64,000 nt of DNA. Source: Methylocystis rosea SV97. GTDB taxonomy: Bacteria; Pseudomonadota; Alphaproteobacteria; Rhizobiales; Beijerinckiaceae. The notes beneath the pieces were generated by a model. It searched no databases. It was not told where the DNA came from and saw nothing but the letters and a program-made list of their open reading frames with translations. The position numbers and the translations under genes were made by a program. The DNA is taken from the NCBI RefSeq assembly GCF_000372845.1, contig NZ_KB889963.1:2179923-2243922 (forward strand), read 5' to 3'. Position 1 is the stretch's first letter, and each line of letters begins with the position of its first letter. Shown here in pieces: positions 8,801-18,881 of this stretch.

Positions 8801-8840
8801 AAGACCGCTGCCGTCATGGCCGTTGCAGCGAAGCTGGGAT

Positions 8841-10031
8841 TTATTTTCCCCAGGCGTCGATGGCGTCGGCGAAGACGCGCTCGCCAGACGGGCCTTTTTC
8901 CATGTTGATCGTCGCCGCGCGGCCGTCGGCGAGCTGCATCGGCAAGTCTAACGCCGCGAGCGACCGCAACAGGAGAATATTGCGCGCCTCATGGTCGCCC
9001 CGCATCAGCCCGATGAGGAAATTATTCTCGGTGATCGGCACGGGAATGCCGGCGACTTTTTCTCCCGACTGTGCATCGGAGCGGCGCATCTGGATGGGGC
9101 CGATGGCCTTGACGCCGCCGATGGGACTGCCAGGAGCCACCGTGAACGACACGTTGATGGTGTGCGAGGCCGAAAGAGTGGCGTCGGTGTTCTTGCGAAA
9201 CAGCAGAGTCATTTTTAGCTTCGCGTCGGGGACCTCGATGTCGCCGCGAATGGCCGATCCCACAGGTTCGCCGGGCCCGCCGACGTTCTCCAGGCGCCAG
9301 ACGGCGGAGCCATTGTAGATTTTGTCGACTTTTGTGGGCTCGGCGAGCGAGCCCACCCACATCTCCGCCTTTTGCGCCACCGGCACGGCGGGGCTGCGCG
9401 GCGTGGGCGCTTTGGCCGTTTTGGCCGCTTGCCCGTCGCCCGCGACGCGGTCGTTGATCTTGCCGCCTTCGGGCCCATTGGAGGCGGACTTCTCCGGTTT
9501 CAGTTTGGCCAGATCCTCAGGCTGCTCGCGAAGTTGCCAGGCAAGAGTTCCGACGACCGCCACGAGCGCCACGACAACGCCGGCGACGGACAGAATGAGA
9601 CGCTTCGAACGCTGCGGCCTCGGCGCTGGCGGCAGCGGCGCTGGCGGCCTCTGTGCTTCACGCAGCGGGACATCGTCTTCGCCCGTGATGGATGAGTGAG
9701 GCGCCTCGCGCCAAGACGAATCCGCGTTATCGCTCGGCGCGCGCTCGACAGGTTTATTCGGATGCGGCTTGCGCTGCGGCGCAGACGTCCCATCGCGAGG
9801 CTCTGTCGCTTGCGCCTCGTTTGCGGCGAGCTCAGCTTCGACTCGCTGGACCGCGTCTTCGAGCGCGCGGCCTTCGGCGGCAATATCGGCTTCTGCGACC
9901 GGCGGCTGGATGCCGCGCAACTGATTGAACAGCGCCTTGCGGGCGCGTTCATAGACCGCTTGGCGCGTGTCCGGCGTGGACTGCGGCAGAGCGGCGACCG
10001 CTCTCGCGATCAAAGAATGGTAGTCTGCCAT
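8841..10031 (-). CDS. Single-pass membrane protein of unknown function
   Basis: 396 residues. The N-terminal helix (MADYHSLIARAVAALPQSTP to about residue 70, including RQAVYERARKALFNQLR) is a pattern common in Hyphomicrobiales membrane proteins. A charged, Pro-rich linker leads to one transmembrane helix (about 145-167) and then a beta-rich periplasmic domain of about 200 residues. Topology is therefore N-in, C-out. It may sense or bind something in the periplasm, but no catalytic motif is visible. It stands alone, convergent with the helicase. Confidence 0.75.
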   Translation of the reverse strand: MADYHSLIARAVAALPQSTPDTRQAVYERARKALFNQLRGIQPPVAEADIAAEGRALEDAVQRVEAELAANEAQATEPRDGTSAPQRKPHPNKPVERAPSDNADSSWREAPHSSITGEDDVPLREAQRPPAPLPPAPRPQRSKRLILSVAGVVVALVAVVGTLAWQLREQPEDLAKLKPEKSASNGPEGGKINDRVAGDGQAAKTAKAPTPRSPAVPVAQKAEMWVGSLAEPTKVDKIYNGSAVWRLENVGGPGEPVGSAIRGDIEVPDAKLKMTLLFRKNTDATLSASHTINVSFTVAPGSPIGGVKAIGPIQMRRSDAQSGEKVAGIPVPITENNFLIGLMRGDHEARNILLLRSLAALDLPMQLADGRAATINMEKGPSGERVFADAIDAWGK

Positions 10032-10384
10032 GCTCGGTTAAGAGCACTTCCGGCTTTTGGCGTCAATCCTGACGCCGCCAGAGTCCAAGAAAACCCGGGG
10101 ATTTCGCGACGTCGGCGCCTCAAGATCTCATAGGCGCCTCAGTTCACTCGATGTGTCGCCAAAATGGAGATCAAGCATTCCTGACGCCAATGTTCGCTTT
10201 CAGCGCGCATTCTGCGTCACTCGCCGGCCCGCGCACGTGTGAGTATCGATAAGACCTCGAGCATGAAGGATTCTTGCGACTTGGCACTCGTTCAGATGGC
10301 CGGCGATTTGCCGGATGTCTCGCGCAAAAAATATTGCGCCGCGCTCATCGTCTATCGGCGCCTCAGCCCCAGGAAGCCTGCGCG
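10032..10384. other. Gap of about 350 bp with one possible tiny frame
   Basis: No solid gene. On the plus strand ATG 10263 opens a 41-codon frame ending TAA at 10386-10388 (MKDSCDLALVQMAGDLPDVS and a basic tail), with reasonable codon use but a poor ribosome-binding site. Several GGCGCC-containing inverted segments occur (10110-10140, 10348-10360). Confidence 0.3.
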
Positions 10385-10894
10385 TTAAACTTCGCGACGG
10401 GACGGTTTGGGGCGCGTCATCTGACGAGCGGACGGCGCGGCGATCAACCAGTAAATCGCCCCCGCCACCGCGCCGGTCAGAAAAAACAATAGGGCGATTC
10501 TTAATTCGAGCGGACTCGCTTCGTGGGCGCGATCAAGTCCCATCGCAGCGCGCGCGATCCACGGCGACGCGCCGGCGAGCGTCGCGCTCGCGCCCGCATA
10601 CCAAAGGAGCGAGCGTGCGCCGGCGATCTCGCCGATCAACGCCGCGACCGCGAGGGGCGCGACGCAGGTGGCGATGATCATCGACCAAAGGATGAATCCG
10701 AAAGTGGCCAGAGGCTCGCTCCATCCGCCGGCGCGCACATCTTCTTCGACGAAGGCGAACAGGCCGGACGTTGCGGCGGCGAATCCCGCCTCCCGCGTCG
10801 CCGGATCAAGGAGCGCCGAAACGATAAGAAAAATGGCGGCGACGCCCACAGCGAGGACGAAGCCGAAAGCCATGACCACAATTCGGCGCATCAT
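10385..10894 (-). CDS. Four-helix membrane protein
   Basis: 169 residues, with hydrophobic segments at about 5-27, 62-85, 92-113 and 133-152. Uncharacterised; no residues suggest a catalytic site. It lies 27 bp downstream of the HNH nuclease gene on the same strand and is probably co-transcribed with it. Confidence 0.7.
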   Translation of the reverse strand: MMRRIVVMAFGFVLAVGVAAIFLIVSALLDPATREAGFAAATSGLFAFVEEDVRAGGWSEPLATFGFILWSMIIATCVAPLAVAALIGEIAGARSLLWYAGASATLAGASPWIARAAMGLDRAHEASPLELRIALLFFLTGAVAGAIYWLIAAPSARQMTRPKPSRREV

Positions 10895-10921
10895 TGGAGC
10901 CGTCTTTCCTGGCGCGCCAAG

Positions 10922-11494
10922 CTATGGTTCGAGCACCGAATCCCAATAGAGATAATCCATCCAGCTTTCGTGCAGGTAATTGGGCGGAAACAGCCGGCCG
11001 TTGCGATGCAGGTCGCCGACGCTCGGCTGAAAGGGCGCCTGCGCCGGCGACATATGCGCTTCCTTCGGGAGCCGGTCGCCCTTGCGCAGATTGCACGGCG
11101 AACATGCCGCGACCACATTTTCCCACGTCGTCGCGCCACCCTTCGATCGAGGAATGACGTGATCGAACGTCAATTCCTCATGTTCTCCGCAATATTGGCA
11201 GGTGAAGCGATCGCGCAGGAACACGTTGAACCGCGTGAACGCCGGGTGACGGGTCGGCCGCACATACTCCTTGAGCGACACGACCGAGGGCAGACGCATC
11301 TCGAAGCTCGGGCTTTTGACGGTCTTGTCGTATTCCGAGACGATGTTCACGCGGTCAAGAAACACCGCCTTGATTGCGTCCTGCCAGCCCCACAGCGAGA
11401 GCGGATAGTAGCTCAGCGGCCGGTAGTCGGCGTTGAGCACGAGCGCGGGACACGCCTGCGGCGAGACGGTCTGCTGACGAAAGTGTGCAGTCAC
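10922..11494 (-). CDS. HNH endonuclease
   Basis: 190 residues. The HNH core is complete: CQYCG, then LTFDHVIPRSKGG (the DH of the motif), NVVAACSPCNLRKGDR with a second CxxC that binds structural zinc. The N-terminal VLNADYRPLSYYPLS is typical of the widespread alpha/cyanobacterial HNH family of about 185-190 residues. The GTG start at 11494 follows GAGGAAG and gives that standard length; the frame continues upstream without support. Function in vivo is not established for the family. Confidence 0.9.
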   Translation of the reverse strand: MTAHFRQQTVSPQACPALVLNADYRPLSYYPLSLWGWQDAIKAVFLDRVNIVSEYDKTVKSPSFEMRLPSVVSLKEYVRPTRHPAFTRFNVFLRDRFTCQYCGEHEELTFDHVIPRSKGGATTWENVVAACSPCNLRKGDRLPKEAHMSPAQAPFQPSVGDLHRNGRLFPPNYLHESWMDYLYWDSVLEP

Positions 11495-11868
11495 CCTGCT
11501 TCCTCTCGGATTGAGGAGGGGCCTGACGGACCGCGCCAAGGTCCAGCCCTTTGCGATGCCGCATATTTTACAGGCACCACGACAGGGTTGTGAAGGCCCG
11601 CGACAGGACTTCCGACGCTGAGGAGCGCTCCGCCGCTCGAAAGAGATAGACGCTGGCGAAGCAGTACGCTGCAAGCAACGGCTTGTATATTAAAGTAGTT
11701 GGCATGTCTTTGTTTCGACGACATCTACGCAGGACTGTCGCCGCTCGCCTATCAGCAGCTCGTCGTTTGTTGCCCGATGGGCGAAAATCGGCGAAATATT
11801 CATCGGCAGGCCGGCGCGCCCAAGCGTGGCCCTTGCCCACGCCCGACGGCCTGTTGCCTACTGCCGAA
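11495..11868. other. Intergenic region between divergent HNH and sbcDC genes
   Basis: Divergent promoter region of about 370 bp. Frames here are extensions of the flanking genes or shadows. The AT-rich part at 11680-11710 may hold the sbcDC promoter. No RNA gene recognised. Confidence 0.5.
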
Positions 11869-13071
11869 GTGATTCGCCTTCTTCACACGGCCGACTGGCA
11901 TCTTGGCGCGACGCTGCAGGGCTGGTCGCGCGAAGCCGAGCACCGCGACGCGCTGGCGCAGCTTGTCGCCATCGCCCGGGAGCGGGCGGTCGACGCCGTC
12001 ATCGTGGCGGGCGACGTTTTTGACAGCCTCAATCCATCCGCCGACGCCCAGCGGCTGCTTTACGACACATTGCGCGACTTGCGCGTCGCCTGTCCGCACG
12101 CGCGCATCGCGCTCGTCGCCGGCAATCATGATCCGGCGGCGCGACTCGAAGCGCCGCGCGCATTGTTCGAGATGGCGGACGTCGTTTCGATCGGCGCCTT
12201 TGCGCGTCGCGACGGCGCCTTCGACGCCCGCGCGCATCTTTCGCCGATCCGTGACGCCAGCGGCAGAATTGGCGCGCATTTGCTCGCGCTGCCTTATCCG
12301 CGCGCGGTGGATCTGCCCGTGACGAGCGGCGGCGGCGCCAGCGCCGTGCGCGAGGCCTATCGCGAGGCGGTCGAAAGCGCGCGGCGCGAAATCGGCGCGG
12401 CGCCGCTCATCGTCACCGGCCATCTTCATGTCGCAGGCGCGCTCGAATCGGAAGGGTCCGAACGACGGATTCTCGTCGGCGGCGAACACGCCCTTCCGTC
12501 CGACATGTTTTCGCCTGATATCGCTTATGTCGCGCTTGGTCATCTGCATCGTCCGCAATCCGTCGACCGCGAGACGATCCGCTACTCCGGTTCGCTCATT
12601 CCTATGTCGAAGACCGAAATCGGCTATGCGCATGGCGTCAGCATCGTCGACGTCGACGACAGCGGCGCCGTTGTCGTCCAACATGCGCCGATCATCCGCC
12701 CCGTCCGGCATTTGCGGGCGCCGGCGACAGGCGCGCTGTCCGTGATCGAACTCGAGACCGCGCTCGGGGCGCTCGATTTGGACGCCTCGGCGCCGATGGA
12801 CGCCTGGCCCTTCGCGCATCTTGCGATCAGGGTCGACGGCCCAGCCGTTGGGTTGAAGGCCGAGCTCGACGCCATCTGCGAGAAATTTCCGCTGCGCGTC
12901 GTTTCGACCAGCGTCGAGCGGCCACAAGCGCCTGCGGCGGCGCCGACGCCGCTGCGCCTTGCGGAGCGTAAGCCGACGGAATTGTTTCGCGAAGCCTTTG
13001 AGCAGGCGCACGGCGTCGCCCCGACCGACAATCATTTCGACTTTTTCGAGCGTCTTCTGCAGGAGGCGTGA
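11869..13071 (+). CDS. sbcD: Exonuclease subunit SbcD (Mre11-type nuclease)
   Basis: 400 residues. It is the nuclease half of the SbcCD complex that cleaves hairpins and protein-blocked DNA ends. Calcineurin-like phosphoesterase motifs: HTADWHLG (6-13), VAGDVFDS, VAGNHDP, VTGHLH and LGHLHRPQ, which together bind two Mn ions. The GTG start (VIRLLHTADW) at 11869 gives the family N-terminus; the frame is open further upstream. The stop TGA overlaps the sbcC GTG start by four bases, so the two are translationally coupled. Confidence 0.92.
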   Translation: MIRLLHTADWHLGATLQGWSREAEHRDALAQLVAIARERAVDAVIVAGDVFDSLNPSADAQRLLYDTLRDLRVACPHARIALVAGNHDPAARLEAPRALFEMADVVSIGAFARRDGAFDARAHLSPIRDASGRIGAHLLALPYPRAVDLPVTSGGGASAVREAYREAVESARREIGAAPLIVTGHLHVAGALESEGSERRILVGGEHALPSDMFSPDIAYVALGHLHRPQSVDRETIRYSGSLIPMSKTEIGYAHGVSIVDVDDSGAVVVQHAPIIRPVRHLRAPATGALSVIELETALGALDLDASAPMDAWPFAHLAIRVDGPAVGLKAELDAICEKFPLRVVSTSVERPQAPAAAPTPLRLAERKPTELFREAFEQAHGVAPTDNHFDFFERLLQEA

Positions 13072-16000
13072 CATTGCGCATTCTGGCGATCCGAGGCGCC
13101 AATCTCGCCAGTCTCGCCGAAGGCTTCGCGATCGACTTCGACAGCGAGCCGCTGCGCTCGGCGGGCCTTTTCGCCATCACCGGGGAAACAGGGGCCGGCA
13201 AGTCGACGATTCTCGACGCGATCTGTCTGGCGCTTTACGATAAATTCCCGCGCGTCGTCGCCGCCGGCGCGAGCGAAGGCGCGCCAGATCCGTCCGGAGA
13301 GACGCTCGGCTCTGGCGACCCGCGCACAATTCTTCGCCGCGGCGCCGGACGCGGTTTCGCGGAAGTCGATTTTATCGGCAAGGACGCGCTGCGCTATCGG
13401 GCGCGCTGCGACCTGCAGCGGGCCCGCGGCAGAGCGTCGGGCGCGTTGCAAAAGCGTGTCAGGTCGTTGTGGCGAATCGACGAGGCCGGCGAAATCGTCG
13501 CGGCGCTTGAGAGTGGCATAGAGCCCGTCAACGCCCGCGTCGTCGAATTGACCGATCTCACCTTCGACCAGTTTCGTCGGACGGCGCTTTTGGCGCAGGG
13601 CGAATTCGACGCCTTTTTGCGCGCCGACGCAAAGGAGCGCGCCGAACTTCTCGAAAAGATCACCGGCGCCGAAATCTATGGCGTTCTGTCGCAGCGCGCC
13701 TTTGAGCGCGCTCGCGAGGCGCAGCAGGCGACGACGATTGTTGAACGCCGTCGCGCCGAAATCGGCGTGATGTCGGAAGATGAGCGCGCCGCGATCGACG
13801 CAGACGTCGCAGCGACCGAAGCCGAACGCGCGCAAGTCGCCGAAAAGCGCAGCGCGATGGCTGATGCGCTGCGCCGGTTCGACGCCTTGGCTCAGGCGCA
13901 CGCAAAGCTTGCGCAGGCGATGTCGGCGCGCGAGGGCGCATTGCGGGCGTTCGACGAGATGGCGCCGCGACGCGACACGCTTGCGGCGCTCGCGCAGGTC
14001 GAGCCGCTGCGCGCGCCGCGGGATGAGATGCGGCGCGCCGAGGAAGCGCAAAAGGCGGCGCTCGAAGAGGCCGCCGACGCCCAAGCGAAAGCGGGCGCCG
14101 CTCAAGAAGCTTTCGCCGCTCAGGAGGCGCGCGCGCTCTTGGCTGCAGAGTCGGTCGCCGCCTCGGAAGCGGAGCTCGCTCGATATGCGCCGATATGGAG
14201 CAAAGCCGCGGCGCTCGACGCGCGCATCGCCAATTTGGCGCAGGAGGAAGCGAAAGCGCGGAGCGTCGCCGAGGAGGCCGCGTCGCGCACTGCGGAGAAG
14301 CGCGCCGAACGCGCCGAAACAATGGAACGGCGCGCCGATATTGAACGCGAGAAGGAGACGGCGCTCGCCGATCTTGCGCGCCTCGAGCCGGCGCGGGCGC
14401 TCAGCGAACGCTGGCGAGACATCGACGATTGGCTGACGAAGCGTACCGAAATCTCGCAAGCCAAGCGCGCCTGTGATGGCGCGCTCGCCGCGGCCTTCGC
14501 CGACATCGAGCGCGGCGACGCCACGCTTGCGGATTTTAACGCGCGCGACGCGCGAGACAGAGCGGCCTGTGAAAAGCTTGCCGCGCAAATTGCGGACCGC
14601 GACGGCGCGCTCCTCGCCCTCGACGAACCGGCCGCGCTCGCCCGCGCCGACGATTTGGCGCGCGCCGTCGAATGGATCGACGCTTTGCGCAGATGCGCGC
14701 GCACATTTGACGAGGCGGACGTCGCGGCGGCTTCCGCGCATCAGGACATCGCCCGCTTCGCGCAGGACGAAGCGGCGGTTCGACAGAAGCTTGAGGGAGT
14801 ACGTTCAGAGCGCGCGCGACAGGCGGCGCAAAGCGCCGAGGCCGAACGCTTCGGCGAGTTGGCGGACGCCGCGGCGGATCCCCACGCGCTGCGATTGCGC
14901 GCGGCGTTGAACGAGGATGCGCCGTGCCCCGTGTGCGGCGCGCGCGAACATCCTTTCGCCGAGACCCATGACGCGGCGAGCGCGTTAATCGAAGCGCTGC
15001 GCGCGCGGCGCGATGAGTCGCGGCGAACGCTCAGCGGATTGGACGAGGAGACTGTCTCCTTAAGCGCGCGGGCGGCGCAGGCGCACGCGCTTCACGAAGA
15101 CGCATCGCGGCGCGCCGCACAAGCGCAGGCGGCTCGCGGGCGCGCCGAGGCCGAATATGCGTCGTTGCTGAGCGCCGATGGCGCGCGAGATATGGCGCCG
15201 GAGCTGGCGCCGCCAACGTCAATTCTGTCCGCCTCGCCGCGGCTGCTAATATTGACGAAGGAGCTTGCGGCCGCGCGTGACGGCGTCGCGCAAAAGCTTC
15301 GCGCCGCGCGTCGGCTGCGGGAGGAGCGGGATCGGCTGCGCGCTGAGCGCGACGCGGTTCGACTGGCGCTCGACGCCCGTCAGGAGGAGCGTGCGGCGCT
15401 CGCCGTGTCGCTGGAAGCTTTGCGCGAAGCGCGCGCGCGGTCCAGGGCGGAAGGCGCCGGACTGGTTGAGCGTCTCGAATCACTCGATCGGTCGCTCGCG
15501 CCTTATCTGCAGCTTTGCGACCTCTCGGCCGCCGATCTCGATCGCGACGCCGCTTCTGCGCGCCGCCGGCTCGAGACGGCGGGCGCGCGTTACCGGGAGG
15601 CGCTGGCGCGGTCAAATGAGCTCGCCGCAAACTGCGCCGCGATCGGGCTGAAGGCGGAGCGCGTTGCGGCGGAAGCAGACAGCGCATGCGCGCGCGAGGC
15701 CGAGGCCAAAGGCGATCATGAGGCGCGCGCAAGGAGCGTTACTGAGGCGCGCGACGCGCGCGCGCTGCTTCTGGGGGGAGAAGCGACGACCGCGCATCGG
15801 TCCCGCTTCGAGGCGCGCCAGAGGGCGGCGATGGCGGCGCGCGACGAGGCGCGTCAGCGGCTCGCTGAAGCCCAGCAGTCGAAAGCGGCCTGCGAGACGC
15901 GTCACGCACATTGCGCACGCGCGGCGGAAAGCGCCGCGGCCCGCGCCGAGCAAGCGCGTCAAAGCTTCGTAGCGGCGCTCTATGCCACGGGCTTCGACGA

Positions 16001-16841
16001 GGCGACTGCGGCGCCTCTGCTTGCGACGTCGCGCGAAGAGCACGTGGAGCTACGTCGCTCCGTCGAGGCGGCGGAAGCCGGGCGCGCCGCCGCCGAGGCT
16101 GCCGTTATGGAGCGCCAGAAGGACTTTGATGACGCGCAGGCGGTCGCCCCGGCGGAAGTTTCGCGTGAGATTCTCGAGGCTCAGGAGAAAGACATCGCTG
16201 GTCGCCTCGATGAACTGTCGGCGCGGCTCGGCGCGCTGCGCGAGCGTGGCGCGAAGGACGATGAGGCGCGAGAACGCGCGACAGCGCTCGGCGAGGAACT
16301 CGAACGGGCGCGCACAAACGCTAAACTCTGGGGCGAGATCAATGAAGCCATCGGATCGGCGAGCGGCGACAAGTTCCGCCGTTTCGCGCAGGCCGCGACG
16401 CTGCAGCACCTCGTCGCGCTCGCCAATCAGCGCCTGGCGCTGCTTGCGCCGCGCTATGCCCTCGAGCGCTCGGGCGAGGCCGGCGCGCTGGGCCTCCAGA
16501 TCATCGACCGCGATCTTGGCGACGAGCGGCGTTCGACGCGTTCCCTCTCCGGCGGGGAGCGCTTCCTCGCGTCGCTCGCCCTGGCTTTGGCGCTTGCCGG
16601 ACTCGAGGGGCGCGATTCATTCGTCGACACGCTGTTTATCGATGAAGGATTCGGCGCGCTCGATTCCGCGACCCTCGACGTCGTCATAGACGCGTTGGAG
16701 ACGCTGCAGGGGCAGGGCAGGCGGGTGGGGGTGATCAGCCATGTCGATTCACTCCAGCAGCGCATCGCGACGAAAATCTGCGTCGAGCGACGGGGCGGCG
16801 GGATTAGCGTGGTCCGACTGCGTGCGCCAGGTCACGCGTGA
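13068..16841 (+). CDS. sbcC: Exonuclease subunit SbcC (Rad50-type ATPase)
   Basis: 1257 residues. Walker A GETGAGKST near residue 41 at the N-terminus, two very long Ala/Arg/Glu-rich coiled coils, a central zinc hook CPVCG at about 620, and at the C-terminus the ABC signature LSGGERFLASLALAL followed by Walker B LFIDEGFGALD. It is the SMC-like ATPase partner of SbcD. The GTG start overlaps the sbcD stop and is preceded by AGGAGGC. The coiled coil is extremely GC-rich, which produces long spurious frames on the opposite strand. Confidence 0.95.
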   Translation: MTLRILAIRGANLASLAEGFAIDFDSEPLRSAGLFAITGETGAGKSTILDAICLALYDKFPRVVAAGASEGAPDPSGETLGSGDPRTILRRGAGRGFAEVDFIGKDALRYRARCDLQRARGRASGALQKRVRSLWRIDEAGEIVAALESGIEPVNARVVELTDLTFDQFRRTALLAQGEFDAFLRADAKERAELLEKITGAEIYGVLSQRAFERAREAQQATTIVERRRAEIGVMSEDERAAIDADVAATEAERAQVAEKRSAMADALRRFDALAQAHAKLAQAMSAREGALRAFDEMAPRRDTLAALAQVEPLRAPRDEMRRAEEAQKAALEEAADAQAKAGAAQEAFAAQEARALLAAESVAASEAELARYAPIWSKAAALDARIANLAQEEAKARSVAEEAASRTAEKRAERAETMERRADIEREKETALADLARLEPARALSERWRDIDDWLTKRTEISQAKRACDGALAAAFADIERGDATLADFNARDARDRAACEKLAAQIADRDGALLALDEPAALARADDLARAVEWIDALRRCARTFDEADVAAASAHQDIARFAQDEAAVRQKLEGVRSERARQAAQSAEAERFGELADAAADPHALRLRAALNEDAPCPVCGAREHPFAETHDAASALIEALRARRDESRRTLSGLDEETVSLSARAAQAHALHEDASRRAAQAQAARGRAEAEYASLLSADGARDMAPELAPPTSILSASPRLLILTKELAAARDGVAQKLRAARRLREERDRLRAERDAVRLALDARQEERAALAVSLEALREARARSRAEGAGLVERLESLDRSLAPYLQLCDLSAADLDRDAASARRRLETAGARYREALARSNELAANCAAIGLKAERVAAEADSACAREAEAKGDHEARARSVTEARDARALLLGGEATTAHRSRFEARQRAAMAARDEARQRLAEAQQSKAACETRHAHCARAAESAAARAEQARQSFVAALYATGFDEATAAPLLATSREEHVELRRSVEAAEAGRAAAEAAVMERQKDFDDAQAVAPAEVSREILEAQEKDIAGRLDELSARLGALRERGAKDDEARERATALGEELERARTNAKLWGEINEAIGSASGDKFRRFAQAATLQHLVALANQRLALLAPRYALERSGEAGALGLQIIDRDLGDERRSTRSLSGGERFLASLALALALAGLEGRDSFVDTLFIDEGFGALDSATLDVVIDALETLQGQGRRVGVISHVDSLQQRIATKICVERRGGGISVVRLRAPGHA

Positions 16842-17059
16842 CGCGTGATGCCACTGGCCGACCCTGAAAGAAGCCTCCAATCGATTCTATTCGGAGGAGA
16901 ACTCGCGTCGAAAAAGCCGCAAATTCGCGACGACGCTTCCGGAAAAAAACCTGTGCTGTGGCGGTAAGGCCACAAAAAACAATGATCAGCGCCAGAGACT
17001 GTGGCGCCAGGGCCACACCTCTTGTGCCTTGCAACGTCACATTACGGCTGGGGCAAAGT

Positions 17060-17077
17060 TTGTCACGGGTCTGTCAT
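17060..17077 (+). promoter_or_regulatory. Candidate PhoB box upstream of porin 1
   Basis: TTGTCAC-GGGT-CTGTCAT: two 7-bp direct repeats with a 4-bp spacer, the exact geometry of the PhoB consensus (CTGTCAT-n4-CTGTCAY). It ends 49 bp before the porin start. Confidence 0.6.
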
Positions 17078-17126
17078 CCAGCGTCGGCTTCACTGTCCCC
17101 CGAAAGTTAACGGGGGAATGGAACCA

Positions 17127-18752
17127 ATGAAACCTGGAGTTGGACAACGCGCGCTCGCCATCGCTGCGTTCGGCTTATATGCGATGGCTTCGACCGCTCC
17201 GGCCGCAGCCGACACTGCGTCCGAAATCCGCGCGCTCAAGGCGCGGCTCTCCAAGCTCGAAGCCGACGAAGCCCGCGCGAGGCGCGAGGCCAGGGTCGTG
17301 CACGCGTCGCTCCCGGCCGACAAGGGGCCGCCGCCGCCGCCGCCGCCGCTGCACTGGTATGAAAGGCTGAGCCTGCGCGGTTATACGCAGATGCGCTACA
17401 ATGACATTCTGAGCGGCGGACCCAACTGGTACGACATCAGAACGACGAACGACCGTTCGGTCGGCGACCGCCAGAACTTCTTCATTCGCCGCGCGCGCAT
17501 CATTCTGAGCGGCGACGTCTCAGATCATCTGTACCTTTATTTCCAAAACGACTTCGCGAGCTCTCCTCCGAATGCGAACTCGACTTCGGCGACCTTCGCA
17601 GCTCCGACCAACGCCGCCGGTCAGGCCGTCTATTATTTCTACAATCCCGTCTTCGCCTTTCCAGGCTACAACCAGGTCGGCAGTTACTCCAACGCGCCCG
17701 GCAATTTCGCGCAGATTCGCGACCTCTACGCCGACATCTACTTCGACAAGGACAAGGAATTCCGCGTCCGCGCCGGCCAGTCGAAGATTCCCTACGGCTT
17801 CGAGAATATGCAGTCGTCGCAGAATCGTCTGGCGCTCGATCGCGCCGACGCGATCAATACCTGCTGTAAGGACGAACGCGACATCGGCCTGTTCTTCTAT
17901 TACACGCCGAAGGAAATGCGGCATCTCTTTCGCGATCTCGTGAAGAACAATCTGAAAGGCTCTGGCGACTACGGCATGATGGCCTTCGGCGTTTACAACG
18001 GCCAGGGCGCCAACCGCATCGAACTCAACAAGGGCACGCATCTCGTCGCGCGCTTCACCTATCCTTACGTTTTTGAAAATGGTCAGGTGGTCGAAGCGAG
18101 CGTCCAGGGTTACACGGGACGTTTCGTGCCCTATACGCAGGCGATCAGGCCCTCTTTGGGCATGGCGACGAACTGGGCGGGCTTCATTCCGTTGAACAGC
18201 CCGTACAATACCCTCGGATCGGCCTTTGTCCCTTATGTGAATGGTCCCGGATGGAGCAGCCTTGGCAACTTTAACCTTGCCCAATACGGCGCCGTCAACG
18301 GTTGGGGACCTGCCGTGGCCAATGGCGGCCAGGGCATTCGCGACTCGCGCGTCGCCGTCACCGCGGTGATCTATCCGCAGCCGTTCGGCCTGCGCGCCGA
18401 ATGGAACTGGGGCGTCGGGCCGCAGCTCAATGCGACGCAGACGGCCATCGAGGCGAAACGGCTGAATGGCGGCTATGTCGAAGCCAGCTATAAATATGAG
18501 GACAAGGACTTCGGCACTGGCGTGTATTTCCCCTTCGTCAAGTGGCAATACTACAATGGCGGGTTCAAATTCGATAACAACGCGCCGCAGGGCCGCGTGA
18601 ACGAATGGGACGTCGGCGTCGAGTACCAGCCGTTGCCGGAACTCGAATTCACCGCGATCTACTCTCACATGGACCGCACCAATACGGTCGCAGCGCCCTA
18701 TCGGCAGTTCCAAGCGGATCTGCTGAGAATGCAGCTGCAGTGGAACTACTGA
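17127..18752 (+). CDS. Phosphate-selective-type porin (OprO/OprP family)
   Basis: 541 residues. ATG 17127 has GGGGGA nine bases upstream and gives a signal peptide ending in PAAA-D; an ATG nine bases earlier is too close to the motif. After the signal come a short coiled coil (EIRALKARLSKLEADEARA), a run of seven to eight prolines, then the beta-barrel (SLRGYTQMRYN, FFIRRARIILSGDVSDHLYL, FRVRAGQSKIPYGFENMQSS) characteristic of the Porin_O_P family, ending in an aromatic-poor strand LLRMQLQWNY. It should form an outer-membrane anion channel. The Pho-box-like site upstream supports phosphate-starvation control. Confidence 0.88.
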   Translation: MKPGVGQRALAIAAFGLYAMASTAPAAADTASEIRALKARLSKLEADEARARREARVVHASLPADKGPPPPPPPLHWYERLSLRGYTQMRYNDILSGGPNWYDIRTTNDRSVGDRQNFFIRRARIILSGDVSDHLYLYFQNDFASSPPNANSTSATFAAPTNAAGQAVYYFYNPVFAFPGYNQVGSYSNAPGNFAQIRDLYADIYFDKDKEFRVRAGQSKIPYGFENMQSSQNRLALDRADAINTCCKDERDIGLFFYYTPKEMRHLFRDLVKNNLKGSGDYGMMAFGVYNGQGANRIELNKGTHLVARFTYPYVFENGQVVEASVQGYTGRFVPYTQAIRPSLGMATNWAGFIPLNSPYNTLGSAFVPYVNGPGWSSLGNFNLAQYGAVNGWGPAVANGGQGIRDSRVAVTAVIYPQPFGLRAEWNWGVGPQLNATQTAIEAKRLNGGYVEASYKYEDKDFGTGVYFPFVKWQYYNGGFKFDNNAPQGRVNEWDVGVEYQPLPELEFTAIYSHMDRTNTVAAPYRQFQADLLRMQLQWNY

Positions 18753-18774
18753 TCATCTGGTCAGACTAACTCTT

Positions 18775-18812
18775 GCAAACGCCTCCGGTTCGCGCCGGGG
18801 GCGTTTGCGATT
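18775..18812 (+). terminator. Hairpin after porin 1
   Basis: GCAAACGCC (18775-18783) pairs with GGCGTTTGC (18800-18808), extended inwards by CCGG/CCGG. The T-run is weak (GATTT), so termination is likely but not certain. Confidence 0.6.
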
Positions 18813-18881
18813 TCGGGACTTTCGTTTGCTCGTCTGATAACGAAATGACCTTGGTTGGGTTTTGGTGCGAGGACCAGAAAG

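Noticed and set aside
11800-13074. Minus-strand frame of 424 codons
   Set aside because: Antisense to sbcD, which carries all phosphoesterase motifs.
13032-14741. Long minus-strand frame of 569 codons
   Set aside because: Lies wholly opposite sbcC; it is a shadow of GC-rich coiled-coil codons with no ribosome-binding site or recognisable domain.
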